64,000 bases of DNA from positions 1-64,000 of the IMG/VR virus record IMGVR_UViG_3300037011_001068; one strand, given 5' to 3'. Below are positions 8,225 through 18,371 of this stretch, piece by piece. Positions within the stretch are counted from its first letter, which is position 1. Each line of letters begins with the position of its first letter. Origin of the DNA: a virus. The notes beneath the pieces were generated by a model. The model saw only the letters and a program-made list of their open reading frames with translations, was not told the origin of the DNA and ran no database searches. Both the position numbers and the translations under genes were made by a program.

Positions 8225-9715
8225 ATGCCGCGAGGATTTCAAGGTAGCGAGACCACCAGGGCTCTTGTGACCGTTTATCAGCACGGGGATGATCCTATCC
8301 TTTTGAGCTCGGAGCCTGGGGAATTTGGAATTGCTGGACGAGGCGGAGAGGATGTTCGTCCAGTTGTACGGATGGTATCAGCGAGTAAAATTTTAGGGGA
8401 TCCTTCGGGTTCTTTCCAGGTGGATGTGAAGCCCTCTCGCGCAGCGGCTTCGCTCTTTCAGCGTCTTGATGGGGATGACTGGATCGATATTTCTTTTGGG
8501 AGGCATGGGCAATATTGGCACGTCTTCCGAGGGCTAATCAAAGATCTTCGGCGTTCCCAGACGGTCAACGGACGAGGCGCGACCGTGGAGTCTTTTACAA
8601 TTTCTGGAGAGGATTTTGGCTCAATCTGGATGAACAGCCCGATTTGGTTCTCCCCTTATGCCAACGACATGGTAACTGAAGCTGTATGCGCCAAAATTTT
8701 TGATTTTAAGCCAGCAATTCGAGGAGCTCCCAATGAAGCGGTGAAAGGTTACTTGAAAGGCTTTCTCGAGGAGCTTCGGAGTAACAAGGGCCCTAATTGG
8801 AATCCCCCAAATTCCATGCCTGGGATCGTGGAGGGAAGCTTTTTGAAGAGCGTTTCCTTTTGGGATGACGCGGGAGCGGGTGGCTTTCAAAATCTCCCGA
8901 AACGGCAAGCCTTCAATCCAAACTTTGGAAATGAAGATGCTCAGCTATGGCAGCTTGCCATTGAGCATTCTGATCCACTTTTTGTAGAGGTGTTCACGGA
9001 GCTTTTCGCTGAGGGAAGTCCGGTTGGATCAAAAACGCAGAAAGGAGATCCTCTTTCGCCAAAGGATTCCAAGATGACGGTGGTCATTCGGGATCGGCCT
9101 TTTCCAGTAGTCGATCCAGAAATTGCGGCGATCGGTTACAAGGCCTCCTGGGATAAGCTCCCCGTGTTTGTAATTTCTCCTCAGCAGATTGTCTCTCGGG
9201 AGCTTGTGCGTAGTGAGCGAGAGCGATTCAATGCCTATTTCGTCTCGAGCCTTTTGCAGCAGGAAGTTGCGGGTCCCTATGCTTTGAGCCTCATGGCCCC
9301 CCTGATTCATGAGAAGAGCATGCAACGGCATGGGCTTCGACGGATGGACATTCAAACCCTACAAGTGCCGGTTGATCTGCGGTTCGATCGTCTTGCTGAG
9401 GTGCAGAGGCGTATTCTTCGAGATTTTTACTGCATGAACCCTTATTTTTTGAGCGGAACAATTGATCTCGCGATAGGTCGTCCAGAAATTAAGCTCGGAA
9501 CGCGCGTTCGGGTGCTTCCTATGCGCGTGGATGAACCGGAAGAAAATTTTTATGTGGAGTCTTGGACCCATCGTTGGCAATTCGGGCAGGGAATTCGGAC
9601 CTCCCTCGGTGTAACCCGCGGATGGCTTGGGGATGACAGAGACTACCTTGGGTGCTTGCAAGAGGAGAGTAAAAATTATCGAGTGCCTACTTTTTTGGGA
9701 ACCTTTGGAGTTTAA
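8225..9715 (+). CDS. Baseplate hub protein (gp27/gpD-like), 496 aa
   Basis: It is placed after the tape measure and before the spike, where the hub that holds the spike is encoded. The N-terminal domain contains a tube-like barrel pattern (DPSGSFQVDVKP; DWIDISFGRHGQYWHVFRGL) and SGEDFGSIW, resembling the gpD/late-control hub family. The C-terminal region carries GTRVRVLPMRVDEPEENFYVESW, a barrel segment common near the end of hubs. An AT-rich stretch with ctataattatata lies just upstream of the ribosome site (aaggtgaaac). The assignment rests on family resemblance and synteny. Confidence 0.72.
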   Translation: MPRGFQGSETTRALVTVYQHGDDPILLSSEPGEFGIAGRGGEDVRPVVRMVSASKILGDPSGSFQVDVKPSRAAASLFQRLDGDDWIDISFGRHGQYWHVFRGLIKDLRRSQTVNGRGATVESFTISGEDFGSIWMNSPIWFSPYANDMVTEAVCAKIFDFKPAIRGAPNEAVKGYLKGFLEELRSNKGPNWNPPNSMPGIVEGSFLKSVSFWDDAGAGGFQNLPKRQAFNPNFGNEDAQLWQLAIEHSDPLFVEVFTELFAEGSPVGSKTQKGDPLSPKDSKMTVVIRDRPFPVVDPEIAAIGYKASWDKLPVFVISPQQIVSRELVRSERERFNAYFVSSLLQQEVAGPYALSLMAPLIHEKSMQRHGLRRMDIQTLQVPVDLRFDRLAEVQRRILRDFYCMNPYFLSGTIDLAIGRPEIKLGTRVRVLPMRVDEPEENFYVESWTHRWQFGQGIRTSLGVTRGWLGDDRDYLGCLQEESKNYRVPTFLGTFGV

Positions 9716-9717
9716 AA

Positions 9718-10803
9718 ATGAGCTCATTCGTGTCGAAAAAAATAGGACCTGGGTCTCGCCTACAAGCGGGGATTCCCAAGTCCTACCGAAGCAAGGCAGG
9801 AAAAGCGGCAGGAGGGCTACTCCTACGTGGAGTAGTCACAGCGACCTATGTATCCGATGAGGGGGGGCATCCACAAGCAGAAAATTCGATCTGTCCTCCG
9901 GTAGCGGTTTACTGCGACGTTCTTGTCTACTCCAATCTTCCGGGGCTTCGTTGGTTTGGGCTTACCCAGGTTCTCGTCGCGCAAGAACGGTCAGGCCTCC
10001 ATGATGGAACGATCTGGAAGCCTCGAGCGGCGACCGTGGATTTCACGGGAACGATTGACCCAGAGGGAGGCACCAATCCCGCGTACATCGACGGGGACCA
10101 CGTTCTCGTGGGGTTTATCGATGATTGTTTGGATCTTCCGGTGATCCTCCGGGCCATACCGCACCCAGCGCAGGACCTCGGACAGGAAAGCCAGGAGCTC
10201 GGGCATCGAACCAAGCTCAAGCTCGCCGATGGGAACCCACTTTTCTTCCGGCAGCACGGTTCTTTTTTCGGGCTCAATACCGAGGGGGGTTTTTCGGTGG
10301 ACACAACCCGGGCCCATGATGGGAAACTCGGAAGTGACGGAAAAGAACCTGCGGCACCTACGGACGGAAAGGGGGGACAGGTGTTCAGTCTTCCGCAAGA
10401 TGCCACTTTCCGAGTGATGCTCCTCGACATGGTAGACCCGGAAAACCCAGTGGAGGTCTCCTCCTTTACCCTCTCGAAAATTGGAATCGAGGAGGTAGTG
10501 GCTGATGCTGCGGCCAGCCGTAAATGGGAGCTCGCAGGCGGAGACACTCTCCTTATTCAGGGGGCGGATAGTGAGGCAGCGCTCAAGCTGGGGGATGGGG
10601 CAAAGCATGTCGCTCTGGCAGAGGCTCTCCAGAGCCTTTATGGAAGCCTCAAGATCGCTTTGGAACTTTGGGGTGGAGTAGGGGGACACACGCACCTTTG
10701 CACGGGCCCAGGGAGCCCTTCTGGCCCCCCAGTGCCTACTCTAGCAGCTCCCTCCTGGGATGCTGGGGTTGCCTCTCAGAAATTGACCGTCCCGGCCAAT
10801 TGA
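9718..10803 (+). CDS. Baseplate central spike protein with OB-fold, 361 aa
   Basis: A tail-tip spike in the gpV/gp5 style. An OB-fold occupies about residues 70-155 and contains the signature GDHVLVGFIDDCLDLPVILR, followed by a beta-rich needle and a C-terminal end with GGHTHLCTGPGSPSG, similar to the terminal segments of many spike proteins. The His and Cys there might bind a metal ion, as spike tips often do. The gene follows the hub by 2 nt and is translationally coupled. No lysozyme insert is visible. Confidence 0.75.
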   Translation: MSSFVSKKIGPGSRLQAGIPKSYRSKAGKAAGGLLLRGVVTATYVSDEGGHPQAENSICPPVAVYCDVLVYSNLPGLRWFGLTQVLVAQERSGLHDGTIWKPRAATVDFTGTIDPEGGTNPAYIDGDHVLVGFIDDCLDLPVILRAIPHPAQDLGQESQELGHRTKLKLADGNPLFFRQHGSFFGLNTEGGFSVDTTRAHDGKLGSDGKEPAAPTDGKGGQVFSLPQDATFRVMLLDMVDPENPVEVSSFTLSKIGIEEVVADAAASRKWELAGGDTLLIQGADSEAALKLGDGAKHVALAEALQSLYGSLKIALELWGGVGGHTHLCTGPGSPSGPPVPTLAAPSWDAGVASQKLTVPAN

Positions 10804-10842
10804 GTGACCGTTGAAGGGTAGCAGACGAGTTTGAGGTGATGC

Positions 10843-12864
10843 ATGGGTACACTGGAAAGAATCCAGGAAAATGCGCGAGAGATTCTCGAGCAAGACAGCA
10901 AATTTCTGGAGAGGAGCCTATTTTTTTTCGAGCTTCGATTGCCTACCCGGTATTCCGTGACCGGGAGCAACCGATTTCTTTTCCCGATCATGCTTCCACC
11001 GAATTCTTATACCCTGGAAGAGCCGTTTTCGCTGGAAGTGACTCGCACCCAAGACGCGGGGCTTTACGTTGAGGAAAACGGGATCATCGAACGGAAAATT
11101 CAACTTCGAGGGCATACCGGTTTTCGACCTCGGTCGCTTACGGTAGCCAAGGGAAGTGGGGTAAATGTAGCGGTTCCGATTCATTCAGTAGAGCAGAGCC
11201 ATTCTCGTACACTTCCGATGACAGTTTATTCCCAGATTTCTGGACAACGCCACTTTCAGTATTTACAGGATTCTGTGTTTCGAGCGTATGGAGACTTGAA
11301 AAAAAATCCGGAGACTGCTAAGGACACGGCACTTATTTTCCACAATACCCATGATCAAGAAGCCTGGTGGGTAGTCCCGGAAACCTTTACGCTCGAGCGG
11401 GATTCCAAAAGTCCTTTCTTGTACCGCTATTCGATAACGCTTCTCGTGGTAGGCGCGGGAGCTCTCCTGAATATCGATTTTTCGGAAGATATTAGTATCT
11501 TTAATAAATTGAAAAATTTTGTGTCAAATATAAAAGAAGCTGTTCAATTAGCGCAGGGGGCATTAAATGATTTAAACGCTCTTTCTAATGAGGTAGGTAA
11601 ATTCGTCCGGAATCTCAGAGATATTATTTTTCAAGTTGGGGATATTTTGGATGGGGCACAGAAATTCGCTGATGGTATTTCACCTATGATTGATATTCCT
11701 CTAGCATCTTTAAAAGCTACTTTGAATCTCATAACCAATGCTGCAGCAAGCATTGAAGCATATATAGAGCATAATGAAGGATCCGCAAAAACTTTTCCGG
11801 ATACCGTAAAACAGAAATTTTATGCTATTGAAGGCGCACTTGAGAATCTTGGAACGAATTCTGCAGTTTGGGAAACACCTTATGAGACTACCATCCGAAA
11901 GATTCGAGAACAGCAAGAGGGGCGATATCGAAATGAGGTTGCAGGATGGTCTTCCTCTGCTTATGCGTTAGATTCAGCGCAAGTCCAAAAGGACATGGCG
12001 GCTAAGGGGATTGCTCTTAAGCCTGTGAGCACCCTAGAAGATGTTCGGAACCTTGGAACAGCTTACACCCCCGGCGAGCTCACAAGCTTGCAGGGGAAGA
12101 GCGTAGTCGGTCGGGCAACCCCACAATATCGATCCGCGCGATCGGTAACCGTGGCGCAGGGGGATACCTTATCCTCTCTGGCGGCACGCTACCTGGGAGA
12201 CGCGAGGCTTTGGCAGAAGATCGCGATCCTGAATGGTTTGAAGCCCCCATTTCTGGATTATCAGGCTTCTGCTCCACTGGTCGGGTCAGTGCGGATAGCG
12301 AGCGAGATCACGGGTGCTGCTAGTGGAGCAGACGAGGCTCCTTTTATCAACGCTTTGGGCCTCGGTTCGGAAATTCTGATCCCATCCAACATGCTCACTC
12401 CTAATGATTTCCCCCTTCTCCCCGTGCTGGGAGTGCAGTCTGATGAAAGCTCTGAAAACCAGTTTTGCGGAACCGATCTTCTCCTCAAGCCGGTTCAGGA
12501 TGCTACCGCTTCCAGCCGTGTTTTGTACGATGTTCCGATCGAAACTGAGCTAGGGAGCGTGGACGCACAAACGATTTCTGGGGTTCAAAACGTTATTCAA
12601 ATGCTCCAAACAAGGCTCACCACTGAGAGAGGGGCAGATACGCTTTACAAGCAGGTAGGGATCGATCGTGTGGTAGGCCTTGGGTTCAGTGGAATCGATA
12701 TCGAGCTTTTCAAATTTCGGATTGTGGAGGCGGTCATGAAAGACCCTCGAATTGCTGGAGTAAGAAAGCTCGAGGTACTTGAGGAGCTCGATCAAATGCA
12801 GGTTCGGATGGAAATCACGGTACGTGGATTTGCGGAAGCTCGAGTGCTCCGCGTGAATTTGTGA
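10843..12864 (+). CDS. Baseplate protein with LysM domain and gp25-like C-terminus, 673 aa
   Basis: Three regions are visible. Residues 1-220 form a beta-rich domain (RHFQYLQDSVFRAYGDLK). A helical/coiled section follows, and then a LysM domain near residues 430-475 (SVTVAQGDTLSSLAARYLGD...WQKIAILNGL). The C-terminal 100 residues (DRVVGLGFSGIDIELFKFRI; VEVLEELDQMQVRMEI-type end) resemble the gp25/gpW wedge protein. In T4 the LysM-like gp53 and gp25 are separate wedge proteins, so this looks like a fusion. The ATG at 10843 follows gaggtgatgc. Confidence 0.7.
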   Translation: MGTLERIQENAREILEQDSKFLERSLFFFELRLPTRYSVTGSNRFLFPIMLPPNSYTLEEPFSLEVTRTQDAGLYVEENGIIERKIQLRGHTGFRPRSLTVAKGSGVNVAVPIHSVEQSHSRTLPMTVYSQISGQRHFQYLQDSVFRAYGDLKKNPETAKDTALIFHNTHDQEAWWVVPETFTLERDSKSPFLYRYSITLLVVGAGALLNIDFSEDISIFNKLKNFVSNIKEAVQLAQGALNDLNALSNEVGKFVRNLRDIIFQVGDILDGAQKFADGISPMIDIPLASLKATLNLITNAAASIEAYIEHNEGSAKTFPDTVKQKFYAIEGALENLGTNSAVWETPYETTIRKIREQQEGRYRNEVAGWSSSAYALDSAQVQKDMAAKGIALKPVSTLEDVRNLGTAYTPGELTSLQGKSVVGRATPQYRSARSVTVAQGDTLSSLAARYLGDARLWQKIAILNGLKPPFLDYQASAPLVGSVRIASEITGAASGADEAPFINALGLGSEILIPSNMLTPNDFPLLPVLGVQSDESSENQFCGTDLLLKPVQDATASSRVLYDVPIETELGSVDAQTISGVQNVIQMLQTRLTTERGADTLYKQVGIDRVVGLGFSGIDIELFKFRIVEAVMKDPRIAGVRKLEVLEELDQMQVRMEITVRGFAEARVLRVNL

Positions 12865-12871
12865 GGACAGC

Positions 12872-14284
12872 ATGCCCCGTTTTGGAATCAAAAGGTACGA
12901 GCAAATCCTTTCTCAAATGCTCGCGAAAGTGGTTACGCGGACCGAGCTTTCGGACATCTCAGATACTTCGGTCGTGAAGCATATTCTTGCGGCAGCGGCA
13001 AGGCAGGACGACGAGATCTATTATCAAATGACCCTTCTCCTGGACATGTTCTCGATCGACAAGGCGGCCGGCGAGGACCTCGATGAGAGGGCGAAAGATA
13101 TTCAGCCGGCGCTCATCAGCCGGAATCCGGCGGCGAAGGCCTCCGGGAACTTGGTTTTTTCCCGGGAGACAGTTTCCGGAACCGTGGTGATCCCTGCAGG
13201 AACGAAAGGGAAGACAGCTTCCGGTCAAATATTCACGACCACGGCCGCAGGGTCCATCACCCCCACTTCCCCCGCTATCCTTCCCGGGCATGGGGTTGGC
13301 CAGGATTCGGGTCTTATCTCAGCGCTCGCGGATGTAGCGGGAATAGATGGAAATGTGGTTATGGGGACCATCATTAAATTCGCACAGAAGCCGATAGGTG
13401 TTGACGCGGTGTATAATCCAGATCCTTTTCTTTGGGGTACAGATCGCGAGTCGGATGACTCTTTTCGAGAGCGTTTGAAGCGCTACATTGCAACCTTGGC
13501 CAGGAGTACACCGAGCAGCCTGCAGAACGCAGTTTTAGGAGCTCAAGATCCGGTAACTGGTTCGATTGTTCTCTTCGCTTCAGTGGTGGAGGATCCCGCC
13601 AACCGAGGATACGTGACCGTTTATGTGGACGACGGGACGGGATCCGCAGAAGCTTACGAGGCGATAACTGGGGAAATCCTGACAGAAGCCCTTTCAGGCC
13701 CTCCTCCAGGAGCAGCAGTTGGGGGAGAAGAGGTGCTATTCACCACGAGAAAGCCCATTAAAGGGGATACGCTTTTCACGATTGCGAGCACGATTCGTGG
13801 AATTCTCACGATTGGCTCTGACTTTTTTTTGAACAGAGCGAGTGGGCAAATCAATTTCACCCCTGGGCTCACCGCGGGTGAAATTCTCACGGTGGACTAT
13901 ACGGCCTACACAGGGCTTATCGCGTTTGTCCAGAAAATCGTGGATGGGGATTTGCTGGACCCGATAAATTTTCCAGGGTATCGCGCAGCGGGTATTCTGG
14001 TTTACGTGAGAACCCCCCAGGTACTTACGCAATCAGTGACGGCAACGGTAGTGGTCAAAGACGGATACGACCATTCTGAAGTGCGAGCAAACGTCAAAAA
14101 TTCGATCATGGAGTACATTAATGGTCTTGGAATTTCTGGAGATGTTCTAGTGGCTGAAATCGTGCGAAAAGCTATGACTGTAGCTGGCGTTTATAATTTT
14201 TATTTGATCAGCCCAACTGGTGATATTTATTTGCTGGACGATCAGATCGCACGAATCACGGAAGGGAACATCATCATTAATTGA
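12872..14284 (+). CDS. Baseplate wedge protein J (gp6/gpJ-like), 470 aa
   Basis: The baseplate J family forms the ring that links wedges around the hub. Characteristic parts are the helical N-terminus, then AAGEDLDERAKDIQPALISR, then a beta domain (GTVVIPAGTKGKTASGQIF), the DGNVVMGTI stretch, and the REDESDDSFRERLK-like segment (here DRESDDSFRERLKRYIATLA), all hallmarks of the family. An insertion at about residues 285-345 adds beta repeats. Start ATG 12872 follows gaggacag; the gene directly follows the gp25-like domain, as in P2 and Mu-like phages. Confidence 0.9.
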   Translation: MPRFGIKRYEQILSQMLAKVVTRTELSDISDTSVVKHILAAAARQDDEIYYQMTLLLDMFSIDKAAGEDLDERAKDIQPALISRNPAAKASGNLVFSRETVSGTVVIPAGTKGKTASGQIFTTTAAGSITPTSPAILPGHGVGQDSGLISALADVAGIDGNVVMGTIIKFAQKPIGVDAVYNPDPFLWGTDRESDDSFRERLKRYIATLARSTPSSLQNAVLGAQDPVTGSIVLFASVVEDPANRGYVTVYVDDGTGSAEAYEAITGEILTEALSGPPPGAAVGGEEVLFTTRKPIKGDTLFTIASTIRGILTIGSDFFLNRASGQINFTPGLTAGEILTVDYTAYTGLIAFVQKIVDGDLLDPINFPGYRAAGILVYVRTPQVLTQSVTATVVVKDGYDHSEVRANVKNSIMEYINGLGISGDVLVAEIVRKAMTVAGVYNFYLISPTGDIYLLDDQIARITEGNIIIN

Positions 14285-14292
14285 GGTGCTGA

Positions 14293-14682
14293 ATGTCCTT
14301 ATCCATTATGAGCGTATTTCCAGAGACGATTTTTGAGGATGCAGGATACCTCGTAAAAATTACTGGAATTTTCGATATGACCCATCGATACCACGCGCAC
14401 ATTGGAGACACAGGAACGATCTTGGATGCGAAGATGCATTCGGGTTTGGCTGGACAAGGATTTATTTTGTACCCTTGGACTGCTACCATTCTTCGAGGGT
14501 ATACCCCACGGGTGATAAACAGCGCTCCATTGTCAGTATACGTGCAAGATCTTGAAACGCTCGAGGAGGATGTGCTGGCTGGAGCCCTGCAAGCTACCCC
14601 TCGGTGTTTTCATAAATCAGTTTTTGAGCTCCGAAAAGTTCTTCCCTCAAATTATAAAGTCGGTATCCGTGGGCTTGAATAG
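14293..14682 (+). CDS. Small baseplate-region protein, 129 aa
   Basis: This protein begins after baseplate J with gaggtgctga as ribosome site. The sequence FEDAGYLVKITGIFDMTHRY has the look of an IPT/TIG-type immunoglobulin-like strand pattern, but the match is weak. There is no signal peptide or membrane segment. Lying between baseplate J and adhesion proteins, it is probably a virion protein. Its function is unknown to me. Confidence 0.55.
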   Translation: MSLSIMSVFPETIFEDAGYLVKITGIFDMTHRYHAHIGDTGTILDAKMHSGLAGQGFILYPWTATILRGYTPRVINSAPLSVYVQDLETLEEDVLAGALQATPRCFHKSVFELRKVLPSNYKVGIRGLE

Positions 14683-14696
14683 GAGAATTTCAGGAT

Positions 14697-14912
14697 ATGG
14701 AAATTCAAAATATTACAATTCGCTTCTTGGATATCAGAAAAGATACGCCTCCAGTTACGGTCAATTGCATGGTGAATGACTACCAGATTTTACTCAATTT
14801 GGAGCTCACGCCTGAAGATCTCGCAAAGCCCTTTTATGTAGGAGGGGCTTTTGGAGAATTCATTCCGAATCTGATTGACCGGATCACAGAAGCAGTCCAA
14901 GAAAGGGATTAG
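14697..14912 (+). CDS. Small hypothetical protein, 71 aa
   Basis: This short acidic protein starts at ATG 14697 with aggag upstream (14681-14685), slightly distant. It is beta-rich at the N-terminus (IQNITIRFLDIRKD) and ends in a helix (FIPNLIDRITEAVQERD). It is tightly packed between two virion genes (14 nt and 2 nt gaps) and is probably co-translated with them. I do not recognise it. Confidence 0.5.
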   Translation: MEIQNITIRFLDIRKDTPPVTVNCMVNDYQILLNLELTPEDLAKPFYVGGAFGEFIPNLIDRITEAVQERD

Positions 14913-14914
14913 TC

Positions 14915-16771
14915 ATGTCCTACTACGGGAAACACGTCGTTGTGAATTCAGCGGTTGATCTCAACAAAAAATTGAAAGATTTTCTTGTCTCCTGTGGATG
15001 GGTACTTGAAGGACCGACAGATACCGAGCCCCATCGAATCGCGCAAGAAGACAAGCATGCTTTTATCTTGGGCTGGTTTTTACGTTCCAATGGGGAGGAC
15101 GGGAAAAAGGATATCCCCATTCACATTGGCTGGCAAACGCTCTCAACAACGACGCGCACTTTCAAGGGAGCCACAGGTTACTTAAGCGCTGAAATCGACG
15201 CTGTAGTAACAACCATCCCACTTTTTACCGCGATTACGGGTGTAGTCTCTGGTGATGTCGTCCAGATTGGCGATGAGTGTATCAGCGTGGGAAGTATTGC
15301 TGGATCTAACCTTGTCAACTGTGTGCGTGGAATATTTAATACCACACCGGCAGCGCATGACTCTGGGGATGTTGTTGCTCGCGGAACAAGTTCTATTCCA
15401 GGTATCACAGTTTATGGGGGACGTGATCTCACAAATCCAGTCCTTTCTTCTAGCGGGACGCCAACCTGGAATTTCACGCAAAATACAAGTACAAACATCA
15501 CATTGAACACCACGAATTTCTTGGCTGCACGAAGCGCTTCAAAAGTGAATTTAGGGGGGCTCGTTCGTTTTCCGGATGGTCGAATGCGTTGGATACTCAC
15601 ACAGACAGCGCCTTCAGATAATGTCATGGCAATTACGTATGATGATTTATTAACAGCACCAGGAGCAGTGAGTGCAACTTTTCTAAGTGCAGGATGGTTT
15701 CCTCATAGCTCACGAAAAATGATAGTGGGGCCTAGTTCTGGTCTTCGATCACCTTGCGTGTATTGCACTATAAGCTCTCCGAGAGATGTTTGGTTTTACG
15801 GTTCTAAAGATGGTGTAGCCATCGTTTTCATGTCCGGGAATGGAGCTTATAGAGTTTTTTACTGGGGTACATATGTTCCATTTGCCAATTCAAATTATAC
15901 AATCGCTAGATCTACTATTGACGGAACTATTGCCAAAGGCGCAACGCAAATCAAGGTAACCGATGTTAGCCTTTTTACGGCAGGTGCTCGTTATGTCATT
16001 TTTTCCCAAAAATATCAAGATTGGTTCAATAACCGAAATTGCTATGCGTCAACCTATATGGGAGCGGCCGGCACGGGGCAATGGGCAGATTTGGATATAG
16101 ATGAGACAGCTTTCGAGCATATTGTGGTTACAGCAGTAAATCCAGAGACAAAGATTCTCACGTTGCAAAATGGTCTTTGTTACAGCTATACGGCAGATCT
16201 TACCACTGGCCCCGTAATCGGGGAAGATCCACGACCCCATTGCGGATATGCTTTTAATAATCAAACAAGTTCACAATATACACAATTTGGAGATACTGCA
16301 GTAAATGCCACGTCTACATGTTTTCATGCAAGCGCACAACCACGGATCGGAACCCACCCTTGTCATAGAACACCCTGGCGTTGCACAACGAGCGTTTTTT
16401 TCAAACCTGATGGTACTGTAGATCCTTGGAATGCTGATTTTGGTCAAAATCTTTTTGCAGTGATGCATCAATCAGGCGGTTCTCTTGGAATCGGGGTTGA
16501 TTATGACAATCGATTCAGCCGAGGGCATCTTTCTCCATTTATAGTCAAAGGGGGTGGAACAGATACTTCATGGTATAAATATGGTGGTGATGTAAATTGT
16601 TATTTTGGACTTATTACACAGGTACGTGACACAGGGAACGCTTGGGGAGGTGTTTCAGAGGATACGGTCAAAGCCATGTGGAACGGACAATTTGAAACTT
16701 TTAGACTCTTTTATTTTGATTGGTCCAATGGTTGGATTGCGATGGGTCCAGAAATCAGTCCGCCAGTTTGA
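14915..16771 (+). CDS. Large baseplate/adhesion structural protein, 618 aa
   Basis: This protein has a short helical N-terminus (MSYYGKHVVVNSAVDLNKKL) of a type often found in tail-tip proteins, then a long beta-rich Ser/Thr/Gly/Asn-rich body containing aromatic clusters. The visible segment VVSGDVVQIGDECISV followed by VNCVRGIFNTTPAAHDSGD resembles repeated short beta domains found in phage tail proteins. There is no signal peptide. It is likely a receptor-proximal structural protein; this is inferred from composition and position. Confidence 0.6.
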   Translation: MSYYGKHVVVNSAVDLNKKLKDFLVSCGWVLEGPTDTEPHRIAQEDKHAFILGWFLRSNGEDGKKDIPIHIGWQTLSTTTRTFKGATGYLSAEIDAVVTTIPLFTAITGVVSGDVVQIGDECISVGSIAGSNLVNCVRGIFNTTPAAHDSGDVVARGTSSIPGITVYGGRDLTNPVLSSSGTPTWNFTQNTSTNITLNTTNFLAARSASKVNLGGLVRFPDGRMRWILTQTAPSDNVMAITYDDLLTAPGAVSATFLSAGWFPHSSRKMIVGPSSGLRSPCVYCTISSPRDVWFYGSKDGVAIVFMSGNGAYRVFYWGTYVPFANSNYTIARSTIDGTIAKGATQIKVTDVSLFTAGARYVIFSQKYQDWFNNRNCYASTYMGAAGTGQWADLDIDETAFEHIVVTAVNPETKILTLQNGLCYSYTADLTTGPVIGEDPRPHCGYAFNNQTSSQYTQFGDTAVNATSTCFHASAQPRIGTHPCHRTPWRCTTSVFFKPDGTVDPWNADFGQNLFAVMHQSGGSLGIGVDYDNRFSRGHLSPFIVKGGGTDTSWYKYGGDVNCYFGLITQVRDTGNAWGGVSEDTVKAMWNGQFETFRLFYFDWSNGWIAMGPEISPPV

Positions 16772-16782
16772 GAAAGGGGCTC

Positions 16783-18369
16783 ATGATGCCACGAAAATAC
16801 CCATTGACCTCTGCCTGGTGGGCCCTGAATGGAATCAATGCAAACCTCCGTTTGTTGGGATCCAATGCGCGTGCGCCACTTTTTGATCCAGAGAGCCAAG
16901 CGCACAGTTTTTCCATTTTTGGAATTCTCCTTCCCACGTCAGTAAGTGCAATCGACGCTGGGGTTATCTCGAAATGGAATACCGTAGGGGACAAACGAAG
17001 CTGGCTAGTACGACAGAATTCTGCAAATTTAGAATTCAGTATTTCTCAAGACGGGACAGCAACGCCAGTATCAACAATTGTGAAAAGTGCATGTCTTACT
17101 GCGGGTGTGCGCTCAGCTTTTTGTGCGCGATACGGCTGGATCTCAGACGGCGCTTCCACGTTGGATCTCAATGTCGATGGCGCGGATGCCACGCAAATTG
17201 CCGACGGACATGGGCCAGTTTTTTCTTCCGTGCTCTCGGATATTCTACTCGGGGCTTACGATGACTCCACAGTTAAGCGATTGGGGGGAAATCTTTTCGC
17301 ACTTGCCCTCTGGAATCGCCGTTTGTCCGATGCAGAGCTCGGAAAGCTCATGGGGGAAGAGCTTTCTCTCCAAGACCTCGGCGCTTCCTTCATCATCGAT
17401 TTTCATAAAACGGTCGCTGCAACCTATGCAGCAGAATACCCAGGAGCGAACGAAAGCGGAGTGGTTACCTTTACCGTGGAGGGTTCTCCTACAGCCTACA
17501 GTTTGAATGACGGTTTTCTTTTTGATGGCATCGATGACTACTACAGCCTCGCCGGAACAGATCCGCTTGCTGCTAATTTCGATCCGAATTTGAATGGGAA
17601 TGAGTTTACAATCGTGGGTGAAATAACACCGCTTGTGGCAGTTTCCAGCTTTAAAACCATCTTCGGCAAATTTCTTGCAGCCGCGCGATCCTGGTCTTTT
17701 TATCAAACTGCCTCTTTGGTATTTGGTTTTCAGGTATCCAAAGACGCAAGCGGAAGCGCCTCAACCTCGGTCTCTACTACCAGCGTATCGCTAGGAAATA
17801 AGCAATTTTTCTGTGGACGCTACAAGTATATTGCAGATAACACGAGCCTTCTCGATCTTAGCGTTGATGCAGTTTCGGCAACTTCTGCCATTGCGCGAGG
17901 TCCCGTATATTCATCCACTACCATTCCCGTGCGTATCGGATCGCATGACGCGGCTTTCTGGAACGGGCGAACACACTGGCTGGCTTTTTGGAAGCGACGC
18001 CTTTCCAATGCGGAAATGCTCTCTTTACAGGCAAAAGCGCAAACACCCCAACAACTGGGTTGCTATTTTTATCTGAAATTTCCAGCAAAAGACCCGACTA
18101 CAGCATCAATTAATTCGGATATTCCCTCAGGAGCGGGTGTAATCCCTTTTACAAAGAATGGTGCTCCCGCCTATTACGTTGGAACCGCCTTAGCGTCGGT
18201 TGATAGTGTATGCTCAACGCCTGGTGAAATTACGGATCCTTTGCAGCCAGGGTATTTCAGGGAAATCATGAAAGTGTCATGCTCTTCTTTGAGCAAACAG
18301 GATCGGCCAAGAGAGCTTTCTAAGGAGGTCTCAACCCCTGCAGCATTAATCCAGAAAATGGTGCGTTAA
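16783..18369 (+). CDS. Tail adhesin with two LamG-like domains, 528 aa
   Basis: Two tandem concanavalin/LamG-like domains are visible. The first (about residues 30-190) ends in FALALWNRRLSDAELGKLMG, the second (about 260-430) in HWLAFWKRRLSNAEMLSLQA. The repeated W-x-R-x-L-S-x-A-E motif marks the end of LamG folds in phage adhesins and suggests binding of cell-surface carbohydrate. The ATG at 16783 is chosen for its upstream agaaagggg; an earlier in-frame start at 16720 overlaps the previous gene. A 2-nt gap leads to the next LamG gene. Confidence 0.75.
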   Translation: MMPRKYPLTSAWWALNGINANLRLLGSNARAPLFDPESQAHSFSIFGILLPTSVSAIDAGVISKWNTVGDKRSWLVRQNSANLEFSISQDGTATPVSTIVKSACLTAGVRSAFCARYGWISDGASTLDLNVDGADATQIADGHGPVFSSVLSDILLGAYDDSTVKRLGGNLFALALWNRRLSDAELGKLMGEELSLQDLGASFIIDFHKTVAATYAAEYPGANESGVVTFTVEGSPTAYSLNDGFLFDGIDDYYSLAGTDPLAANFDPNLNGNEFTIVGEITPLVAVSSFKTIFGKFLAAARSWSFYQTASLVFGFQVSKDASGSASTSVSTTSVSLGNKQFFCGRYKYIADNTSLLDLSVDAVSATSAIARGPVYSSTTIPVRIGSHDAAFWNGRTHWLAFWKRRLSNAEMLSLQAKAQTPQQLGCYFYLKFPAKDPTTASINSDIPSGAGVIPFTKNGAPAYYVGTALASVDSVCSTPGEITDPLQPGYFREIMKVSCSSLSKQDRPRELSKEVSTPAALIQKMVR

Positions 18370-18371
18370 TC

